DNA from: Legionella nautarum
GTDB taxonomy: Bacteria > Pseudomonadota > Gammaproteobacteria > Legionellales > Legionellaceae
Length of the DNA stretch: 64,000 nucleotides
Reading direction: 5' to 3'
NCBI RefSeq assembly: GCF_001467895.1
Contig: NZ_LNYO01000024.1
Location: forward strand, 644,602-708,601
Part shown: piece after piece, positions 34,999-44,641 of the stretch
Numbering within the stretch: the first letter of the stretch is position 1
How the letters are laid out: every line of letters begins with the position of its first letter
Made by a program: the position numbers and the translations under genes
Notes under the pieces: model-generated
What the model was told of the DNA's origin: nothing
The model's input: only the letters and a program-made list of their open reading frames with translations
Databases searched by the model: none

Positions 34999-37215
34999 AT
35001 GACAAGGATGTTTATTGCTGTATTTTTATTGGCTTTTTCTTCCTTAGTTTCAGCGCAGAATTATAAAGTTATCAATAATATCATCAAAGATGTTAAACCT
35101 GCGTCTATACCTCTCGATGGCAAGCGGCTTATTCAAGCTAAGCATTATCGTACGGTCGAAATTAATATCAATCGCCTTTACAGCGCCTTAGAAAAGGTGC
35201 CTCTTCGAGGGGGATTAAGGGCGGGGGTGCCAGTTCTTATCGAACTTCCTCTACCCGATGGCTCGATGAGAAAATACAGGGTTGTAGAAAATACCACCAT
35301 GCATCCGCAATTGGCGGCCAAATTTCCCGAAATCAAAACCTATGATGGTTATGGTGTGGGGAAGTCCGCTGAATTGGTGAAATTTGATATTACCCCGCAT
35401 GGATTTCATGCAATGATTTTGAGTCCAGGTAAAAATACAGTGTTTATTGATCCCTTGGAAAAGGACAATACGCAGTATTATATGGTTTATAAACAAAAGG
35501 ATTTTGTTAGTAAAAAGAACATGAAGTGCGGAGTAACGGGGCAATCTAAACCGATAAAACATCTTCGTCAGTTAAGACCCTCTGCAAATTTCAATGCCTG
35601 CAACCTTAAAACCTATCGCTTAGCTATGGCGGCCACAGCGCAATACACTGCATTTCACGGGGGAACAGTTCCTTTAGCGCTCGCAGCGGAAGTAACCACC
35701 GTGAATAGGGTGAACGCAGTCTATGAAACTGATATGGCGATTACCCTGCAAATTATCCCTAACAATGACCAAATTATTTATACGGATCCGCTTACTCAGC
35801 CCTATACAAGTGGAAGACCACCAATCCTTTTAGTTGAAAACCAAGCGAATGTAACAGCAGTGATTGGGGCGGCAAATTATGACATAGGCCATGTGGTTGA
35901 TGCGGCAGGAAGTGGCCTGGCTACTCTGGGGTGTGTCTGTAACTCCAGTGAAAAAGCAGAGGGTGTAACGGGAGGGGAACAGCCCATTGGCGATCCGTTT
36001 GATGTGGATTTTCTCGCTCATGAAATAGGGCATCAATTTGGTGCGAATCATACGCAAGATAATGATTGCAAAAGAAATCCTGCTACCGCTGTAGAACCTG
36101 GAAGTGGTAGTACAATTATGGGTTATGCAGGCATTTGTCCTCCCAATGTTCAAATGAATTCTAGCCCTTATTTTCATGGTATTTCTTTACAAGAAATGGG
36201 GGACTTTGTATCAGGTCAAGGAGGCACCTGTCCTGTTGAAACTCCCATTCCTCAAGCGCCGACTATTCTTTCTACCAATGGTTTTGCGGTTGTACCAGCG
36301 AATACGCCTTTTGCCTTAACCACCATTGCTACGAATAATGGTGGCAATAATGTATTAACTTATACTTGGGAGCAGATGGATAATCAAATCTCTATTCAGC
36401 CCCCATTAAGTGACTCTCCTGATGGACCTAACTTCCGCAGTATCTCACCTTCAGTCTCGCCGACACGATTTTTCCCCAATTTAGCGGCAATAGCGAATAA
36501 CGGGCCCTTTACCTGGGAGGTTGTGCCTTCGGTAACACGAACTATGAATTTTAGAACGACAGTTCGCGCGAATACTCCCGGTGGTTCCTGCAACAGTTAT
36601 GTGGATGTAACCCTGACCACGGATGCGTCATCGGGTCCCTTTATATTAACCTATCCTACCGCACCTAACATTGTCTGGTTAAGTGGGGCGCAATTACCGG
36701 TGACTTGGAATGTGGCGAACACCGATGTGCCTCCAGTGAATGCGACAGTTGTTGATATTTTATTATCAATCGATGGAGGACTGTCTTATCCCTTCGCTCT
36801 TTTATCCGCTGTTCCTAATAATGGAACAGCGATGGTCACTGTGCCTGCAATCAATACAGCGAGTGCACGCATTATGGTTAGATCCGCAAATGGGACGTTT
36901 TTTACGACTTCCGCAAATAATTTCTCAATCGGTCTGAGTTCACCAACAGCACCGGTACTACTCAGAGCAGATCGGAATCGCTTGAATCCCACCGTGGCAT
37001 TTATTTATTACGCAGGGCTGGATAGTGCTGTTTTTAATAATGATGTTTATCTTGTCAATGGTGTACCAGGTGCGATAGCTGCTTTAGATAGAGCACATGG
37101 ACGTTTTGTCATTTCTAATCTTTTTTTACCCCAGCAACAGGTTGTATCGATTACAGTTGTTCGGGGCGGATTTAGCCAAACGTCAAACGCAATTACCATT
37201 CCGAGTATTTTATAA
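34999..37215 (+). CDS. secreted reprolysin-like zinc metalloprotease
   Basis: 738 residues from the ATG at 34999. A signal peptide runs MTRMFIAVFLLAFSSLVSA, with cleavage likely before QNYK. A pro-region of about 170 residues is followed by the metzincin catalytic domain: zinc site HEIGHQFGANHT (H-E-x-x-H-x-x-G-x-x-H), then a Met-turn-like STIMGYAGIC. The region after residue 420 looks like beta-sandwich modules (about 445-545 and 560-650) and a short unique tail. This is the layout of secreted M12B-like bacterial proteases. The upstream Shine-Dalgarno is weak. The gene is followed after 12 bases by an outer-membrane barrel gene on the same strand. Confidence 0.85.
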   Translation: MTRMFIAVFLLAFSSLVSAQNYKVINNIIKDVKPASIPLDGKRLIQAKHYRTVEININRLYSALEKVPLRGGLRAGVPVLIELPLPDGSMRKYRVVENTTMHPQLAAKFPEIKTYDGYGVGKSAELVKFDITPHGFHAMILSPGKNTVFIDPLEKDNTQYYMVYKQKDFVSKKNMKCGVTGQSKPIKHLRQLRPSANFNACNLKTYRLAMAATAQYTAFHGGTVPLALAAEVTTVNRVNAVYETDMAITLQIIPNNDQIIYTDPLTQPYTSGRPPILLVENQANVTAVIGAANYDIGHVVDAAGSGLATLGCVCNSSEKAEGVTGGEQPIGDPFDVDFLAHEIGHQFGANHTQDNDCKRNPATAVEPGSGSTIMGYAGICPPNVQMNSSPYFHGISLQEMGDFVSGQGGTCPVETPIPQAPTILSTNGFAVVPANTPFALTTIATNNGGNNVLTYTWEQMDNQISIQPPLSDSPDGPNFRSISPSVSPTRFFPNLAAIANNGPFTWEVVPSVTRTMNFRTTVRANTPGGSCNSYVDVTLTTDASSGPFILTYPTAPNIVWLSGAQLPVTWNVANTDVPPVNATVVDILLSIDGGLSYPFALLSAVPNNGTAMVTVPAINTASARIMVRSANGTFFTTSANNFSIGLSSPTAPVLLRADRNRLNPTVAFIYYAGLDSAVFNNDVYLVNGVPGAIAALDRAHGRFVISNLFLPQQQVVSITVVRGGFSQTSNAITIPSIL

Positions 37216-37227
37216 ATGAGGCACAAT

Positions 37228-37926
37228 ATGAACAAGCGTTTTTTAATAATTGCTGCATGTTTATTAACGATCGATGCGCATGCTAGCTGGTATGGCGGAG
37301 TAAATCTGGGGATCAACTCAACCAATATTAAAAAGAATTTAGATTATCCTTTAGCGGGCACTGCCCTGACTTCTGCTAATTACCATAGCGGCTATAGCGG
37401 TTTTCATGGACAATTATTTGCTGGCTATGATTTTGATTTTAAAGAGCAAATAAGCGTCGCTGTTGAAGGAAATGCTGATTTATTTACTGGAAGAGCGCTA
37501 TATAGGATTAATAACTGGTCGTTTTTAGCGAATGTCAATGCAAAAGAAAAACTCGAAAATGGTTTTTCAATTTTTCTTTTACCCACTTATCAGATGAATC
37601 CTTATGTGAAAGTGTTTGCTGGTCCAGGCGTTTCAACAAGTCGCTTTATTATTAATTCCAATGATACGGCTGGTAATGAAGGGGTTAGTGGGCATTTTAG
37701 CAAATGGTTAGTCGGAGGCGGCTTGAAAGCGGGAGCGGCAGCTAGTTTCACTGAAAATTTAGATCTTTTATTCACCTATCAGTTTACACAGTACCAAAAT
37801 GCTTCTTGGACTAATGCAGAACCTGTATCGGGCGAGTTTTTAAGAGGTCATTATCAACCTCATGCTCACATCGTCATGGTGGGTTTGAGCCTTCATCTTC
37901 CAGAGGTTATACGTTACTCAAAATAA
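37228..37926 (+). CDS. outer-membrane beta-barrel protein
   Basis: 232 residues from the ATG at 37228; TGAGG six bases upstream favours it over the ATG at 37216. A signal peptide (MNKRFLIIAACLLTIDAHA) precedes SWYGGVNLGINSTN, a typical first strand of OmpA/OmpW-like eight-stranded barrels. Alternating strands continue (QLFAGYDFDF, SVAVEGNADLF, HAHIVMVGLSLHLP as the last strand). No peptidoglycan-binding domain is present. Its place right after the secreted protease suggests shared expression, though a functional link is not shown. The last residues are VIRYSK, not the usual terminal aromatic. Confidence 0.75.
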   Translation: MNKRFLIIAACLLTIDAHASWYGGVNLGINSTNIKKNLDYPLAGTALTSANYHSGYSGFHGQLFAGYDFDFKEQISVAVEGNADLFTGRALYRINNWSFLANVNAKEKLENGFSIFLLPTYQMNPYVKVFAGPGVSTSRFIINSNDTAGNEGVSGHFSKWLVGGGLKAGAAASFTENLDLLFTYQFTQYQNASWTNAEPVSGEFLRGHYQPHAHIVMVGLSLHLPEVIRYSK

Positions 37927-37952
37927 TAAGCAGGATGAGTAGACACCTCAAT

Positions 37953-38220
37953 CAATCCCGAGCTGATATATCCCCACGAAAATGAGTAGCTAAGAAATTT
38001 GTATTAATTAAATCCAGTTCAGCCTGAGGAGCCGCATTGCGTGCGTCTCGAAGGGCCTGTTCTGAGGCGAAGGGCTTGTCCTGAGGTTCTCGAAGGGACC
38101 TTTCGCGACACTTCGAGACAGCGCTGCGCGCTTCCTCAGTGCGAAAGGTATAAACAAAAAATAGACAATCAACTAAATAGTCCATTTAATTTCGTGGGGA
38201 TCTCCTGGCACGCGGGATTG
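37953..38220. repeat. MITE-like element with terminal inverted repeats
   Basis: CAATCCCG (37953-37960) and ATCCCCACGAAA (37970-37981) are mirrored by TTTCGTGGGGAT (38190-38201) and CGGGATTG (38213-38220). The 268-base unit is GC-richer than its surroundings and includes GAGGCGAAGGGCTTGTCCTG-type palindromic stretches. Open frames inside (for example minus strand 38185-37952) are made of the repeat and lack binding sites, so no gene is called. It fills the 37927-38309 gap between the barrel gene and the SulP gene. Confidence 0.7.
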
Positions 38221-38309
38221 TAGCTAGCTATAAATAGTTAATGTGGCATATTTATTGGCAAATAAATCGCGATATAATAGGCGCTTCCTATCCCAAATGA
38301 GTAGAGAGC

Positions 38310-39962
38310 ATGATTGCTTTGCGCGAAGCCTATCGAGCTGGTTTATTACAACGACAAAACTGGCTACCTAATATTGTTTCTGGAATTATTGTAGGGGTAG
38401 TCGCTTTACCTCTCGCCATGGCTTTTGCTATTGCATCTGGTGCTAAACCAGAACAGGGTATTTATACCGCAATAATCGCTGGTTTTTTAGTTTCTGCTTT
38501 CGGTGGCAGTCGGTTGCAAATCGCTGGACCGACTGGTGCTTTCATCGTATTGCTGTCAGGAGTGACTGCAAAATATGGGATAGATGGTTTACAAATAGCG
38601 ACGCTAATGGCGGGAGTTATTCTATTTATCTTAGGTTTAGCACGCTTCGGTACCATTATTAAATTTATTCCTGCCCCTGTCATTATTGGTTTTACCTCAG
38701 GCATAGCCCTCATTATCTGGGTTGGACAATGGAAGGACTTTTTTGGTTTGCCTGCAATCTCAGGCGAACATTTCCATCAAAAATTATGGGCTATCTTACA
38801 AGTACTTCCTCAATTAAACACTACAACGACTTCTTTAGCTCTTTTATCCTTGTTTCTAGTGATTTTTTCTCATAAATTTCCAGGTTTGAAACGGGTTCCA
38901 GGCCCTCTCATTGCCTTGGTTGTAGCAACGAGTTTAGAGGCAATTTTTCAGTTTGATGGCGTAGCGACAATTGGTAGTACCTTTGGTGGCATTCCCCAAG
39001 GATTACCCTCATTTCAATTGCCTGAATTAAGTGTAGCGCGCCTGCTTGAGTTACTTGGCCCTGCGTTCGCTATTGCCCTGTTAGGAGCCATTGAATCGCT
39101 GCTCTCTGCGGTGGTTGCTGATGGGATGGCAGGTACCCAACATAATTCCAACCAGGAATTAATTGGTCAAGGTCTAGCCAATATTGCCACGCCATTTTTT
39201 GGTGGTTTTGCTGCGACTGGTGCGATCGCACGTACTGCGACAAATATTCGCAATGGAGGCACTAGCCCACTTGCAGGGATGGTACATGCTATCACCCTGA
39301 TTGTGATCATTATTTTTCTAGCGCCACTTGCCGTTTATGTCCCCTTAGCTGCACTCGCAGCCATCCTGTTTGTAGTCGCTTGGAATATGAGTGAGGCGCG
39401 TCATTTTGTAAAAATGCTCAAACGTGCTCCACGTGCTGATGTTGTTGTGTTATTGACGACCTTTGCTTTAACTGTTTTCTTTGATTTGGTGGTTGCTGTG
39501 AACGTGGGAGTTATTTTAGCAACCCTTCATTTTTTACGACGTATGGCTTCTAGTGTTGAAATTCAACAAATCAAAGAGCAAGACTTACACCGCGAATTGA
39601 CTAATTTAGGAATAAATACGATACCGAAGGATGTTCAGGTTTTCTCAATGGAAGGCCCATTTTTCTTTGGCGCGGTTGAAAATTTTGAGCAAGCCCTTGC
39701 TAATGCGGCTAAGGAGCCACGATTGCTCATTATTAAATTAGGCTGGGTTCCTTTTATTGATATTACCGGGCTGCAAACTTTAGAAGAATTGATCATTAAT
39801 CGCCAAAAACAGCAGGTGCGTGTGATGTTGACTGGGGCAAATAGCCGAGTTAAAGCGAAACTAGAGAAAGCAGGTATTATTCAATTAGTAGGAAAAGAGA
39901 ATGTTTTTGCAGAGCTTTCTCAGGCGCTAGCATTCTATACTCAACAATCGTCAATGGGATAA
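38310..39962 (+). CDS. SulP-family anion transporter with STAS domain
   Basis: 550 residues, ATG with GAGAG upstream. The membrane domain (about residues 20-400) begins LPNIVSGIIVGVVALPLAMA and contains the family motif GPTGAFIVLLSG and GGFAATGAIARTATNIRNGG (the substrate-site helix pair). The C-terminal STAS domain (about 435-545) has VFSMEGPFFFGAVENFEQAL and FIDITGLQTLEEL. SulP proteins carry sulfate, bicarbonate or C4-dicarboxylates; the exact substrate cannot be read from sequence. It stands alone, with a GC-rich hairpin just after its stop. Confidence 0.9.
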   Translation: MIALREAYRAGLLQRQNWLPNIVSGIIVGVVALPLAMAFAIASGAKPEQGIYTAIIAGFLVSAFGGSRLQIAGPTGAFIVLLSGVTAKYGIDGLQIATLMAGVILFILGLARFGTIIKFIPAPVIIGFTSGIALIIWVGQWKDFFGLPAISGEHFHQKLWAILQVLPQLNTTTTSLALLSLFLVIFSHKFPGLKRVPGPLIALVVATSLEAIFQFDGVATIGSTFGGIPQGLPSFQLPELSVARLLELLGPAFAIALLGAIESLLSAVVADGMAGTQHNSNQELIGQGLANIATPFFGGFAATGAIARTATNIRNGGTSPLAGMVHAITLIVIIIFLAPLAVYVPLAALAAILFVVAWNMSEARHFVKMLKRAPRADVVVLLTTFALTVFFDLVVAVNVGVILATLHFLRRMASSVEIQQIKEQDLHRELTNLGINTIPKDVQVFSMEGPFFFGAVENFEQALANAAKEPRLLIIKLGWVPFIDITGLQTLEELIINRQKQQVRVMLTGANSRVKAKLEKAGIIQLVGKENVFAELSQALAFYTQQSSMG

Positions 39963-39979
39963 ACCTTTACCCTCCATTT

Positions 39980-39998
39980 CCCACGGCTTGTCCGTGGG
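39980..39998. terminator. hairpin between convergent SulP and YihY genes
   Basis: CCCACGG (39980-39986) pairs with CCGTGGG (39992-39998) around CTTGT. A T-rich tract is absent, so it is at best a weak two-way terminator. Confidence 0.5.
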
Positions 39999-40007
39999 GC
40001 CACTTAA

Positions 40008-41237
40008 TTATAAACCGTTCACACTAAACAACTGATTCAAATCAATAGCCAAATTTTTTTGCAATTCTTGGTCATTTCGCTTAAATACAGCTCGCCAATG
40101 ATCCAAAGGTGGGCAATTAAGCTGTTCAAGATCTGCATGAGTGGGAAGATGATAAGGTAATTGCTGGCTTAGCGAATAAAGACTCACTTCTCGTAGATCT
40201 TTACTTAACATGAATACTCCATCGCTAGTGCTATGAATAAAGTCCAAATGTCGAAGTGTGTTGATCATGTCATGGATATCAATAGCAAAAGGATGGGTAG
40301 TTGAACTAATTAGTTGATCCAAGGACAAACCTTTTCCTTCTTTTTGACTTTGCCAAAGCTGCTGTAGCCAAAGTAAGGCATGAGAAAATCCATCCAAAGG
40401 TTTGCCCACACGTCGTTGATGGTGAACTGAAAAAGCATAACTGATCTCAGCGCCCAAAAGCGTGATGATCCATAACCAATAAACCCAGATAAAAAATAGC
40501 GGTACTGTGGCGAATGCACCATAGAGTAAGCGATAGGTATTGTATTGAGTTAAATAATAGACAAAAGCTTGTTTTGCCGATTCAAAGAGAACGGCTGCTA
40601 CTAAACCACCCCAAATTCCATGGCTTATTTTGACTGGACAATTGGGAACTACAACATATAAAAAAGTGAAGCCAATTAAAGATAAAATAAAAGGGATGCA
40701 ACTGATTAAAATCGAGGGCGGCGGGTAATTTTTGATAAATGGCATAGAGAATACATAAGAACTTGCAGCCAGGCTTAGACCAAGAAATACAGGACCTAAA
40801 GATAAAATAGCCCAGTAGAGTAAAAAGGCTGTTACTCCCTGCCTGGATGAAGGCGCGCGCCAAATTCGGTTCATAGCCCGCTCGATAGTAACCATGACCA
40901 GTAGGGCGGTAAAAAATAAAATCGCTACACCCCAGACGGAAAGATTCGATACCTGTGTCGTAAATTGATGCAAATAATTTTGTACGGCTTTTCCTGTTGC
41001 AGGAACAAAATTTTCAAAAATAAAATCTTGAACAGTCTCAGATAAGTGTTGGAATACAGGATAAGACGACAAGATCGCCAATCCAACGGTCATCAGGGGA
41101 ATGACTGCTAATAAACTGGTGAAAGCAAGTGCAGAGGCACGGTAGGTGCAGTCATCATTGATAAAATGCACAATAACAAAGCGTATAAATCGAGCTCCTT
41201 CATACAGCTTGTTTATTATTTTTTCTTTCAAGTCCAT
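40008..41237 (-). CDS. YihY/BrkB family inner-membrane protein
   Basis: 409 residues. The first 280 are the six-segment YihY/UPF0761 (BrkB) domain, with the signature DCTYRASALAFTSLLAVIPLM near the start and YGAFATVPLFFIWVYWLWII later. The remaining 130 residues form a soluble tail resembling a winged helix (LSLDQLISSTTHPFAIDIHD onward), as in the longer form of the family. The function is not firmly known; the old RNase BN assignment was wrong. No clear Shine-Dalgarno is seen. It is divergent from the arsC-wrbA operon. Confidence 0.9.
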   Translation of the reverse strand: MDLKEKIINKLYEGARFIRFVIVHFINDDCTYRASALAFTSLLAVIPLMTVGLAILSSYPVFQHLSETVQDFIFENFVPATGKAVQNYLHQFTTQVSNLSVWGVAILFFTALLVMVTIERAMNRIWRAPSSRQGVTAFLLYWAILSLGPVFLGLSLAASSYVFSMPFIKNYPPPSILISCIPFILSLIGFTFLYVVVPNCPVKISHGIWGGLVAAVLFESAKQAFVYYLTQYNTYRLLYGAFATVPLFFIWVYWLWIITLLGAEISYAFSVHHQRRVGKPLDGFSHALLWLQQLWQSQKEGKGLSLDQLISSTTHPFAIDIHDMINTLRHLDFIHSTSDGVFMLSKDLREVSLYSLSQQLPYHLPTHADLEQLNCPPLDHWRAVFKRNDQELQKNLAIDLNQLFSVNGL

Positions 41238-41421
41238 GAAAGTGCAATGATCCTAGTTGTTGTTGATATTTAATCCAGTTCTGTATCAAGCATAGGCAGC
41301 TAACCGCTTGACTGCAAGTTAATTTCCCACTCTCTAGCACTGAAGTAACTCAGTAGCTAGCAACTTTGCTATACTAGCGATTTCAATGGTCAAAGGCCCT
41401 AAATTTTATAAGGATTAGCCC

Positions 41422-42367
<946 letters not shown>

Positions 42368-42429
42368 CTCTTGTAAACAGCTAAAGGACTGAGGTATGGT
42401 CATGATTTTTTATTCAAACGAGAACTTCA

Positions 42430-43215
42430 GTGAAAATAATTAGTTTTAATGCAAATGGAATAAGGGCGGCTGCTCGGAATGGGTTTTACGAATGGCTAAC
42501 AGCACAAAACCCAGATTTTGTCTGTCTTCAGGAAACGAAAGTGCAAGCATCTGAAGCCACTTTGGGTGAACTCTTTTACCCTGCAGGATATTTTTGTGAG
42601 TATTATAATGCCCAAAAGAAAGGCTATAGCGGTGTGGCAATTTATGCTCGTAAACAACCCCAACGTATCCTAAGAGGTTTGGGATTTGATTATTGTGATA
42701 ATGAAGGCCGATATATTCAATTTGATTATCCCAAATTGAGTGTTATTTCGCTTTACCTTCCCTCAGGTACCAGTGGGGAGGTGCGTCAGCAAGTGAAATA
42801 TGATTTTCTAGATCGTTTTGCAGAACATTTGATGAAATTAAAAAACGAAGGCCGCGAGTTAATTCTTTGCGGTGATTATAATATCGCCCATAAAAAAATT
42901 GATTTAAAAAATTGGCGCGGCAATCAAAAAAATTCTGGATTTTTACCCGAAGAGCGTGCTTGGATGGATAAGCTCTTTGGTGATATGGGGTTTATTGATG
43001 CTTTTCGTGTACGTAATCAAGAAGAAGAACAATACACTTGGTGGAGTTACCGTAGTCCTAGCGCATGGGATAAAAATGTTGGTTGGAGAATCGATTATCA
43101 AGTCATTACGCCAGGGTTGATTGACAGTGTAAAAAATGTCAGCGTTTCGCGTGAAAAACGCTGGTCTGATCATGCCCCCCTAATTATTGACTATGAAGGG
43201 GATTGGTGTGCTTAG
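42430..43215 (+). CDS. xthA: exodeoxyribonuclease III, first paralogue
   Basis: 261 residues starting at GTG (MKIISFNANGIRAAARNGFY). Catalytic residues of the EEP family: N7/N9 region, E34 (CLQETK), YSGVAIYARK, DYN (about residue 154, CGDYNIAHKKID), and the SDHAPL histidine near the C-terminus. It cuts DNA at abasic sites and removes 3' blocks. The SPSAWDKNVGWRIDYQVITP segment is full length. The 3' end overlaps the second paralogue by eight bases. Confidence 0.9.
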   Translation: MKIISFNANGIRAAARNGFYEWLTAQNPDFVCLQETKVQASEATLGELFYPAGYFCEYYNAQKKGYSGVAIYARKQPQRILRGLGFDYCDNEGRYIQFDYPKLSVISLYLPSGTSGEVRQQVKYDFLDRFAEHLMKLKNEGRELILCGDYNIAHKKIDLKNWRGNQKNSGFLPEERAWMDKLFGDMGFIDAFRVRNQEEEQYTWWSYRSPSAWDKNVGWRIDYQVITPGLIDSVKNVSVSREKRWSDHAPLIIDYEGDWCA

Positions 43216-43996
43216 ATTAGCTAGCTGGAACGTAAATTCATTAAAAATTCGTTTAGAGCATGTTTTGACATGGCTAGCGTCCTCAGCAATTGATATCTTG
43301 GCGATGCAGGAAACGAAACTCATTGATGAAAATTTCCCCAAAGAGGTTTTTGCAGAACTAGGGTATCACATGGTTTATGCTGGACAAAAATCCTATAACG
43401 GTATGGCCATTATAAGTCGCTATCCAATCGAAGATGTACTCACTGATATTCCAGGTTTTCATGATCCGCAGCGCCGAATTTTGGTTGCAACGATCGCAGG
43501 AATTCGTTTAATTAATCTGTATGTTCCAAACGGCTCTGAATTAAATTCTGAAAAATATTTCTACAAACTAAAATGGTTAGAAAATATTTCAGCTTATATC
43601 AAGCAACAGCTAGCACTGTATCCTAAAGTAGCTGTTGTTGGCGATTTTAACATCGCACCCGATGATCGCGATGTTCACGATCCAGTACTATGGCAAGACG
43701 GTTTGTTTGTAAGTCCGCCCGAACGTCAAGAATTTAATGGATTAATAACAATGGGATTGGTCGACAGTTTTCGCCATTTTCCTCAAGAAGAAAAGCTATT
43801 CAGTTGGTGGGATTACCGTGCCGGCGCATTCAGACGCAATATGGGCTTACGCATTGATCATTTGCTGCTAAGTAAAGAGTTAATTGAAGTATGCAAGCAA
43901 TCGCAAATTGATAAAGAGCCAAGAAAATGGGAGCGACCTTCAGACCATGCACCCGTTTGGGTTGAATTGGACTTAGAGCTAATGGAGCGGCCTTAG
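43208..43996 (+). CDS. exodeoxyribonuclease III, second paralogue
   Basis: The GTG at 43208 is chosen because AAGGGG lies about five to six bases upstream; it overlaps the preceding gene's end. The 262 residues begin MLRLASWNVNSLKIRLEHVL, with AMQETK, KSYNGMAIISR, GDFNIAPDDRDVHDP and PSDHAPV matching the catalytic set. It is closer to the XthA/ExoA form with W-N-V-N-S than its neighbour (F-N-A-N-G), so this is an ancient duplication, not a recent one. Both look active and are probably expressed together. Confidence 0.9.
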   Translation: MLRLASWNVNSLKIRLEHVLTWLASSAIDILAMQETKLIDENFPKEVFAELGYHMVYAGQKSYNGMAIISRYPIEDVLTDIPGFHDPQRRILVATIAGIRLINLYVPNGSELNSEKYFYKLKWLENISAYIKQQLALYPKVAVVGDFNIAPDDRDVHDPVLWQDGLFVSPPERQEFNGLITMGLVDSFRHFPQEEKLFSWWDYRAGAFRRNMGLRIDHLLLSKELIEVCKQSQIDKEPRKWERPSDHAPVWVELDLELMERP

Positions 43997-44219
43997 GATA
44001 AAAATTCCTTCTGTCTGCGAGCCATGGACCTGATGCTGGTCAGCGTAGCTTGCACCTTGGCCCCATTAATTCAATCCTGTATAAATGTCCAGCAAACGGG
44101 AAAAAATTGATCTATAATAAGATTTCTGCTAATGTTGCGCGTTCATTTATTAGAAGAGTATGGTGCTTGGCGATACGAGCCCAGGTGGCGATACTCGTTT
44201 GCAAAGAGAGAGTAGTGTT

Positions 44220-44429
44220 ATGAAAGCTTCAATCCATCCAGAGTATAAAACAATAAACGTAACTTGCAGTTGTGGTCATTCCTTTGAAACTGGTTCAACT
44301 CTGAGTAAAGATTTGAGCATTGAAGTTTGTTCTCAATGCCATCCCTTTTACACAGGAAAGCAAAAACTGGTTGACACGGGCGGCCGTGTCCAACGCTTCC
44401 GTGATCGTTACAAAAAACGCGGCGAATAA
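44220..44429 (+). CDS. rpmE: 50S ribosomal protein L31
   Basis: 69 residues from the ATG at 44220 with GAGAG upstream. [20 protein letters not shown] and [13 protein letters not shown] contain the zinc-binding cysteines of the C+ form (C-x-C and C-x-x-C), so this is the primary RpmE and not the zinc-free YkgM type. The presence of Zur in the window fits zinc-controlled L31 exchange elsewhere in the genome. A TATAAT lies at 44113-44118. Confidence 0.97.
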   Translation: MKASIHPEYKTINVTCSCGHSFETGSTLSKDLSIEVCSQCHPFYTGKQKLVDTGGRVQRFRDRYKKRGE

Positions 44430-44530
44430 GCTAGCGTGTTAAGCTTAAACTAATCGCTTGGCTGCTCAATCAAGTTTCGCCAGATGGTCGATTTGAGTCA
44501 GCTTGTAAAAACTAAGCTGTTATGCCAAGA

Positions 44531-44568
44531 AAAAACAGTGGGCGCAAGAAAGATGCGCCTGTTTTTTT
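44531..44568 (+). terminator. rho-independent terminator after rpmE
   Basis: AACAG-TG-GGCGCA pairs with TGCGCC-TGTT around AAGAAAGA and is followed by seven T. This is a classic terminator on the plus strand, about 100 bases after rpmE. Confidence 0.9.
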
Positions 44569-44641
44569 AAAAATCACTATTCATATCTGGCGTTTTTCTA
44601 TATGATTTTCCGCTGGGTTGTTTGAAAAGAGAGTAAGCACT

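Noticed and set aside
37952..38185. 77-codon minus-strand frame, and a plus-strand one, between the barrel and SulP genes
   Set aside because: They consist of the repeat element with inverted ends at 37953-38220 and have no ribosome binding site.
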